From Lepisosteus oculatus (Eukaryota > Chordata > Actinopteri > Semionotiformes > Lepisosteidae): a stretch of 64,000 nt of DNA. Of this stretch, positions 57,500-64,000 are shown in pieces. Location of the stretch: NCBI RefSeq assembly GCF_040954835.1, contig NC_090711.1, forward strand, positions 14,565,001 through 14,629,000. Reading direction: 5' to 3'. The notes under the pieces were generated by a model, which did not search any database, was not told where the DNA came from, and worked only from the letters and a program-made list of their open reading frames with translations. The position numbers and the translations under genes are program-made. Position 1 is the first letter of the stretch. Each line of letters starts with the position of its first letter.

Positions 57500-58780
57500 T
57501 GTGCCTGGTAATGTTTCCCCCACGATCTCATTAGTGTTTATTCCAAGTTTCAAGTCTCCAAGCTACACTCATTGGAACAGACCAGTTAATTGTAACAGCA
57601 CCCTGTTGCTCTGCCTTTCAGGCACACCAGAACTGACTCATTGTGTCTGTCTGTGTCAAGCAAGCAATCAAGTCAGATTCCCATGTCACAAAACGGTATT
57701 GCAGCTACGCTTAATGCTTCTCCCATCTAGATGAGTCAGTTGCTGGCGTGGGGTGAAAATAATATTAACTGTCTGCAAAAGGGATGAGTAAGATATCTCC
57801 ACACCACCCCCATGTCCCTGCCTCCATTCCACCCCCAAATAACATGCATAACTCCTAACCTTTCTTTAAAGTTCTTATAACTCTATTCTAAAGCGCTATG
57901 CATTTTCATTTGTAGTCTAAGCCAAGCATAATCTAATACATGTGTGAGTTTCAGCCAAAGAGACATGGAAATGCAGACTGCTGTGCTGTGTAGCCTGACT
58001 GTGATGTTGCTCTTTGTGTCTGTATCGTGAGCAGCAGCAGAACAAGACAGGCAGGAACCTCACCCTGGGAGGACAGTCTTTAATCTTCCAGACTACAGCC
58101 ACTGGGCGTCCTCACACAGTGGAGCTGAGTGCTATGTAAACACCATTCCCCACAGTAACTTCAGAGGCTTGAAGGATCTAGTTGTAATTTTTTTATTTTA
58201 TTTAACTGGCCCCAGTGCAATCTTTAATGCATTATATTGCTACCATTTCACTGCATGTTCTGCATCAAGAAGCCACTATATGACAATGATGAACTGGTGC
58301 TGTGTGCTGTGTGCCCTGTGATGGACCATCACCATCTGAGACGTACTAGTTCAGACATGCACTTTGTTGACTCTTCCCAAACATAAACAACCTTATGTTA
58401 ATGGATGTCAGTGTTATACAGTATATAAACATGATGCAGCCACTTTTATTTACATCTTGTTTTTCCATTGCTCTTTGATACCAATTAACTAACCCCTTAT
58501 TGTTAACCACCACAGAATCCCACTGTGGCCAGCTGTTCAGAAGAAAAACAAATCCACAGCAGAACCTCCATGTAGATTGTAGATTGGCAAACATGGCAGT
58601 AGGACTGGGGTTATGACACTGTGAAAGGATGCATGTCTCATCAACGGGATGCTGGATGTGTGAAGGTGGACTACAGTGTTGCAGATTCACAGAAAGTGAG
58701 CATCTAGAGCATCTAGAGGAATTAACAGAGGTGTTCAAATTATAACTAAGTGTAGTCTGACAGGAAAAGGAAAAAACAGT
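57500..58780. other. non-coding stretch, nothing recognised
   Basis: No known motif in the open frames (for example minus 58346-58789). No repeat was identified. Confidence 0.4.
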
Positions 58781-58783
58781 ATT

Positions 58784-59010
58784 ATTCAATTCAATTCAAT
58801 TCAATTAATTTGCTTAACTAAGCAAGTGACTATACATGTTGTGTATATGAACAGAAAAGACCAGAAGACAATGGAGGAGAGGAAGCAAAAACTCCCTAGT
58901 AAGGAGAAAAACAACCTCTAGGGGTCCAAGGTCAACTGGCTGCCCAACCCCTTTGGGCATGCTAACATTATACAATTAAAATAAAGGAAACAATGAATAA
59001 AGGTATTAAT
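58784..59010 (+). repeat. interspersed repeat starting with (TTCAA)n
   Basis: 'attcaattcaattcaattcaatt' leads into 'gaggaagcaaaaactccctagtaaggag' and 'ctctaggggtccaaggtcaactggctgcccaacccctttgggcatgc', a block order I recognise from a common fish interspersed repeat. It is probably a LINE or SINE 3' part in reverse. The family name is uncertain. Confidence 0.45.
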
Positions 59011-59024
59011 CCATCCATCAGAGC

Positions 59025-59195
59025 AGCTTGGGGTCAGAGCAGCTGACCCTGCGCTCTGACCCCAAGCTTCCCGCCCCCCAGTCTGTGTGCCTGTGTGTCT
59101 CATGGAGAGCAAGCTGGGGTATGCGAAAAGACAAATTCCTAATGCAAGAAAGTGTATTTGGCCAATAAAGTGATCTTATCTTATCTTATCATGTC
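59025..59195 (+). mobile_element. SINE family II copy 3, 5'-truncated with inverted leading segment
   Basis: 59053-59195 is the 3' part of SINE II (GCTCTGACCCCAAGCT, 'atggagagcaagctggggtatg', 'ggccaataaagtgatcttatc') ending in CTTAT repeats. Just upstream, 59025-59040 is the exact 16-bp reverse complement of 59053-59068, separated by 12 nt. This looks like a truncated insertion whose 5' piece was inverted. Confidence 0.75.
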
Positions 59196-59417
59196 TTCTG
59201 TATGCATGCAGATTTCTGTAGACCAGCAAAATCCTCCTAAACAATAGCTACTGTGCTGTATATCCACGATGTCCCTCTTGGATCCATGGCAGGAATGCAG
59301 CATCCAACTCATATGGTGCCCAGCCTGGGCGCCATCCGGACATGTGGGAGGAGAATAGGATAGTTATATACTGTATATATATATCATTTATATGATGATA
59401 TATCATATCATCTTTAA

Positions 59418-59704
59418 ATGGGGTGGTGTGGTGGCTCTGGGGCTAAGGATCTGCACTTGTGGCTGGAAGGTTGCCAGTTCGTATCCCGCGGCTAGCAAGA
59501 GGAATCCTACTGTGTTGGGCTCCTGAGCAAGGCCCTTAAACCCAACTGCTCCAGGGGTGCCATATAAAATGTCTGCCCCTGCACTCTGACCCCAAGCTTC
59601 TCTTCCTGTCTGTGTGTTTCATGAAGACCAAGTTGGGGTATGTGATAAAAGACAAAATCCTAATACAAGAAATTGTATATGGCCAATAAAGTGATCTTAT
59701 ATCA
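59418..59704 (+). mobile_element. tRNA-derived SINE, family II copy 4, full length
   Basis: It begins GGGGTGGTGTGGTGGCTCTG (A-box region 'tggctctggggctaagg') and has a B-box-like 'ggttgccagttcgtatccc'. Then come 'gaggaatcctactgtgttgggctcctgagcaaggcccttaa', the 'ctgcactctgaccccaagcttc' core and the tail 'ggccaataaagtgatcttat'. It is flanked by TATAT/ATCAT-rich sequence on both sides. Confidence 0.85.
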
Positions 59705-61650
59705 GTTATATTATATATATATATCATCATATCATATTATTATATCAAGACAGATGAAAGGTGTAAATCCAGACCTCCTGGTCCACAGGATGTTCGAGTT
59801 CCCAATTCTGATTTGAATTACTTAATTGAACCAACTAATTGGATAATAATTGACCATTTATGTATTCTTGAAGTTTAATTTTAGGTTTCTTCTGTGGCCA
59901 GTTACTTTACTAACATACTGTATTGTTTTATCTGTGTTTCAGACTCTGTAGTCTGGGTGGCGAAGAAGTGTCTGTTAAGAAGGTGGAACTTTTTCAATCC
60001 ATCTGGTATTTCATATTCCATCAGATTGGAAATGTTTTTATGTTTTACAGTTGCAATTCCAAAGTAAGAAACATCTCAATTCTAAGTGTTACTGTAGCAA
60101 ATGTACAGCAGAGTAAGTGTACAAACTGTACAGTCACCACTAGTGTATGAAAGCTGTAGATACAGGTGAAAGTGCAGATAAAGAAGACACGTTTAACACT
60201 AGACATGGAGAAACATGAGCCCCTTTTTCCCAAGATAAGAAAAGTGAAGTGGTGCAATTCAGTACACCTTCAGACACTTTAGAAACGGGAGCAATATTTA
60301 TGAAGTCTTTTCTCTGTTCATTTAGCAGCCTGGGGAAATTCAGCTTGGCTTCCTGTCTGGAAGCTGTATTTACATACTGTGACTGATTTTGATATCTCGA
60401 TGTTTAAGATTACTCCTCCGACAGTCTAAACAAAACTCCTCGGATTATAAACAACCCCGCATCTCACGGAAGGGCAAGCGTCTCTGAAAAGGGAAGCTGT
60501 GCTTGCTTCATTGGTTGTTGGGTAGCGCTTGGATACTTGGCTTTCGGAAGCAGAGCTTCGATTAATCTCTCTACAAAGAGCCGAAAGTGCAGGAAGGGTG
60601 GACATGAATTCTGAGCACACATTCGCGTCTTCTCAGGTTTGTGAACTGTAACAACAGCGGCTGGTATGCAGGACAGCTCTCGGATGTTTGTCCAGTGAGC
60701 ATCACACACAGGAAATGAACTTGTTCAGATGCTGTTAGTGGGACAATGGAGAACTGAGAACACGAGGAGTTTTGCTTACACCTCCTTGTGCACTGTGTTC
60801 CTGACCACTTCTTGCAGAGTAATTGCTAAAAACCTTCCCAGCATTAGTCATCAAATGTGTCATTTGTTCAGCTGCCCTCTGACTTTGTTTATCTTTTATA
60901 CTGATGAGAGAGGCTGAAGGACTCCTTGGATTTTCCTAATTACATGCAATGCCCAATTCCCATCATGTTTAGCCATGTTTTTATTCATTTTTTGCAAGCT
61001 GTTGAGTTTTGCTTTGTGAGCTATCGCTCGGATGTTTGACAAGGACCAGTAAAACACGTCAGCATTTCATTTACAGTATCACAGCAAATGTACCAAGGAC
61101 TCACGTAAGATAAAGCCCTCTACATGTTATGGGGAGGGGTGTTCCCTCTCTTGTGTGATACACTCTTGTGTGGTTTGTAAAGGGAGTTTGTTGGCTTCTA
61201 AACTTTAATTGTGAAACCCTTACCTTGAGGACAGTGCAATCAAAACTGTCTTAAACAGTGTGGCTGCTTAGTTAGTGCTCAACCTCATAAGCCTCCTCCA
61301 CCTGCAGCACAGTATCTGCAGGCTGAGCTACAGCTCATTTGTTAATGTTTCTCAGAGTCTGAGAGGTGGTCAGATGACTGTGCTGGTTTGTGCTCAAAGT
61401 TTAAATGTGTAGTCCTTTAGTCAGAGCCAGCATTCGCACCTGATGTGTTACAGGTTAGGACAGATATACACCGGGCTTTTTCTCTGCATCTTGCATGGCT
61501 AGATTAGTCTTTACACAAATTGGATCCTCCGAGGGTTGCAGTCACTGTAGCTCAGCAACATCTGCTGGTTAGTTTCACTTGGCATGAAAGAGCATCTGAC
61601 TAAATAATAGTTTTGAAGGAAATCTTAATAATTGCCAGATTATTAATAAA
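59705..61650. other. non-coding stretch with a weak exon-like spot
   Basis: Mostly unique DNA. Near 60604-60636 an ATG opens a short frame (MNSEHTFASSQ) that reaches TCTCAG|GTTTGTGA, a moderate donor at 60636, in a locally GC-richer area. This is too little to call a gene. Confidence 0.35.
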
Positions 61651-61653
61651 TTG

Positions 61654-61665
61654 CCCCCCCCCCCC
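61654..61665. repeat. poly-C run of 12
   Basis: Twelve consecutive C residues; a mononucleotide tract. Confidence 0.9.
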
Positions 61666-61854
61666 TCTCCCCCGACATCTGGACTTTAGCAGCAAGGTAA
61701 AATTTGTATCTGGCATTCCTATCAGGTGACAAAAGGGGCACTTTTGCTAGCCTGATTAGAAAACAAACTATTGTCCCCCTCAGGACAATTCCAGATCACC
61801 CAGACAGCACCTTGTACCTCCAGCAACCTTATTTACTGTATCTCTTGCAGAAAA

Positions 61855-61925
61855 TGCCCACACCTGAAGAAGGCTCCACGGCCGAAACATTGTGTTCTCT
61901 TTCTTCTTTTTTTCAGCACTTGTTC
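61855..61925 (+). repeat. foldback-family core, copy 3 (single arm)
   Basis: CACACCTGAAGAAGGCTCC followed by ACGGCCGAAACATTGTGTTC and a long TTCTTCTTTTTTTCAG tract matches one arm of the foldback repeats at 54651 and 57327. No inverted partner is present. Confidence 0.75.
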
Positions 61926-61929
61926 CTAG

Positions 61930-63090
61930 AAAACAAACTGTCAGCTTAGATGCAGACCATAATACAGAAGAATGTATGTTAGTCATGCAGGAGAAGTATT
62001 GCTAACAGAACATTATGGGTGGTAAAGTAAATGTGTTCTGTAATGCCCGGTGAGATGGTGTGGATTTGAAAGAGGGGTCTGTTTATACTGTATCTCTGTT
62101 TATTAAAACATAGAAGGGGTAAAGAAAAAGAATGCTTGGAATAATTCACAATAGCAAAGCAGTTCCCCAAGGGGTCTCCCAGTCACTGGAAAGGAATTGT
62201 CCGAAAGGATTAAGGCTCATCCCATGGCTCTGTCTTCCTGAAAACTGAAACGCTAAAAACAGAAAGAGAACTGTAGACTAAACAGCCAGAGAGTTACTGC
62301 ACACAGACCTGGGGCTGTGTGTAATAGACACTGGCCATGAAAATGTGTTGGCTATGTTAGCAAAGATGATTGGAGCTGCATGATATGGTGTTATGAAAAT
62401 TGGTTTCCAGGCCGCCATATCTGCTGTGTTTGTTTGAAGTGCTCTGACCCGGAAATTCCTCAGTGCCTGTGAATAATCTCATTTTTTGCAGCCATCCCTA
62501 GAGGCTGACAGGGTTAAATGAAACCAGAAAAAAAAGACATTTTATTCCCCCATGCCGCTGCAATGGTCTCTTTAAGCAGCTAGTCACACAGTTCTAAAGG
62601 AGACCTTGGGCAGTTTCTTGATCCCTCACGATAACATCTGTCTGTTTTATATCTCCTTCTGTTTCAAGGACTATTTGCAAAGCTTTTATTGTTTGCAGCT
62701 TGTCTTTTCGAGATCGCAGAACTGATCAGTGCAGCTTTTAAGATTTAAAGACAGACTTTCTCAGTTGCTTCTTAGACATACTTACCAGCTTCTTCTTTTG
62801 AAACACAGTGTCGAATTATGACATATGATTTGCCGCTGCTGATAAAAGTTTGATCTGAGTCTGCAAAAGACGGGCTAGGTTCTGGCCAGGGCTGTGCCAG
62901 TGCAGGACTTGTCAGCGCCTGCCTGGCTGTGGCACTCCAGCCCAGTTTCACAGTTCTTGTGTTTGCCGTGCAGGATTATAGTTGACGGCAAAATGAGGCA
63001 ATAGTTATGGAGGCTATGGGATACTTCCAGTCCTAAACACTGGAGGAGAAGAGGTCCAGAAACAAAGGATTTACTAGGTAAAAGGGGGAA
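61930..63090. other. non-coding stretch
   Basis: No coding sequence recognised. 62430-62880 is unique, non-repetitive and of even composition. It could be conserved regulatory DNA upstream of the candidate exon that follows, which is an inference needing cross-species comparison. Confidence 0.35.
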
Positions 63091-63099
63091 GTGCTTAGG

Positions 63100-63573
63100 T
63101 TTTCAGCTGCACAGAGACCTGGGGCTGCCACTGAGAAATGTCTGAAAAGCCTTGAGGGGGGATTTCCTCTGAAAGGGAAAGCAGTTCTCCTCCCCCGCAC
63201 CAGTTCTCCACTCTCGTTCTCTCTCTCACTTACTTACACTCTCGCCCTGGCCCTCTCCGACTATGGTCACATCCTGCACAGTGCAGAAGGAAGGAGGTAG
63301 CAGCCGATCCAGCTGCTCCGGGCTCTGCCTGACTGCTGTAGGGTTTGGAGATCAGAGGACATGGGACTTGCCCCTGGCAGCCTGCAGCGTCCAGCCGTGA
63401 CTTACTGTTGGGGATTCCTACACCCACCACCTTCTCGGGCACATTTTGATCAGCGTGGACCCAAGGCTGAACTATCCCCGGGGGCTGACAGCCAGCAAAA
63501 TTCTTTTGGGCAGGATTACATAAAGAAAGATGACCAAACCTAACAGGATAGCCAAGGCACCTTAGGAAAGATG
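63100..63573 (+). other. candidate 5' exon ending in a splice donor
   Basis: A GC-richer segment ends in AAAGATG|GTAACT at 63573/63574. Several short upstream open frames are present (one at 63091-63300, another at 63361-63543), as in a long 5' UTR. The last ATG sits directly on the donor. Reading beyond the donor meets a stop at once, which fits an intron. No protein is recognisable. The exon's 5' limit is unknown; the (CT)n-rich 63204-63240 could lie within the promoter. Confidence 0.3.
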
Positions 63574-64000
63574 GTAACTGACTTTTTTTATTTATATCTT
63601 TAAAGGAAAAAGAAAACTGCAGATGTTTTCTTTTATGAGCACTGGGACATATAGCTTAAAATTTCAATATGCCCTTTAGCTATTCATTCAGGTAGGTTTT
63701 TGCTAAACCATTTTTTTTTCTTTGTTTCGAAAGAATTCCTGAACTGCTATTGAATGGAGCTCTCAGTGCTTTCCAAGTGTGTTTGCTTTTCTGGCTGTCA
63801 CTAGGAGCTGGGGATGACTGAATTGCTGGGGAACTGCTGAATCAAGCAGTTTTAAAGCTTAGTTGGTCTGTCGCAGTTTTATTACTATAATTAAAATTAT
63901 TGCCACTGACTGTTTCGTTTTAAATGTAAGATCTCCCGCTGATCTTCTTTCTGTTTTTCACTACGCTCACTGTATTTACAACTGGTTTGTCATGCACCTT

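Noticed and set aside
32890..59704. tRNA genes within the family II SINE heads
   Set aside because: A- and B-box-like words are present, but the cloverleaf is degraded and each head is joined to the same SINE body and tail.
1..64000. CRISPR arrays, operons, bacterial or phage defence systems
   Set aside because: No regularly spaced short repeats, no dense gene packing and no prokaryotic proteins. The repeats are vertebrate transposable elements.

Overview
The window looks like non-coding nuclear DNA from a ray-finned fish, and no complete protein-coding gene can be supported. It is AT-leaning with long stretches carrying no ORF. Its repeats are vertebrate types: CR1-like and L2-like LINE 3' ends, two tRNA-type SINE families, a SINE3-like (5S-SINE) body, short solo LTRs and an endogenous retrovirus fragment. 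The CR1-like tails (ending near TTCTTATGTTC) and very frequent TACAGTA/TACTGTA words suggest a non-teleost ray-finned fish such as a gar or bowfin. That placement is inference.

Layout. 1-9.5 kb: a CT-rich patch and possible LTR end, a solo LTR with exact 5-bp target duplications (2604-2939), an L2-like LINE relic split by a second solo LTR (6817-7284), then CR1-like 3' fragments. 9.9-11.5 kb: a five-unit 69-bp minisatellite and a better preserved L2-like LINE 3' end. 12.2-15.4 kb: the most structured locus, a SINE interrupted by a retroviral composite. Its outer arms are pieces of an inverted LTR, and inside them lie an LTR in the other direction, a primer-binding site matching tRNA-Asn, and a gag fragment. 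15.5-19.5 kb: three more solo LTRs. 22.9-26.5 kb: the best promoter-like region, with a CRE palindrome, GC-rich DNA and two strong splice donors on the + strand, so a gene could start here and run rightward. 28-34 kb: an inverted pair of a ~165-bp repeat, a SINE3-like body, a SINE split by a solo LTR, and a second SINE type. 34-50 kb: mostly unique DNA with one exon-like segment (40138-40246), a SINE, a LINE 3' relic, a small MITE-like element and a hairpin. 50.5-54 kb: a degraded glutamate/lysine-rich coding relic, two LTRs and a minus-strand CR1-like fragment. 54.6-62 kb: foldback repeats sharing one core, plus several SINEs. 63.1-63.6 kb: a possible 5' exon ending in a splice donor.

Nothing here works as an operon or pathway. 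The biology is transposable-element turnover: seven LTRs have exact 5-bp duplications and no internal region, several elements are nested, and one retroviral relic is rearranged. Candidate exons rest on splice signals only. All repeat family names come from recognition by eye and need a repeat-library search.
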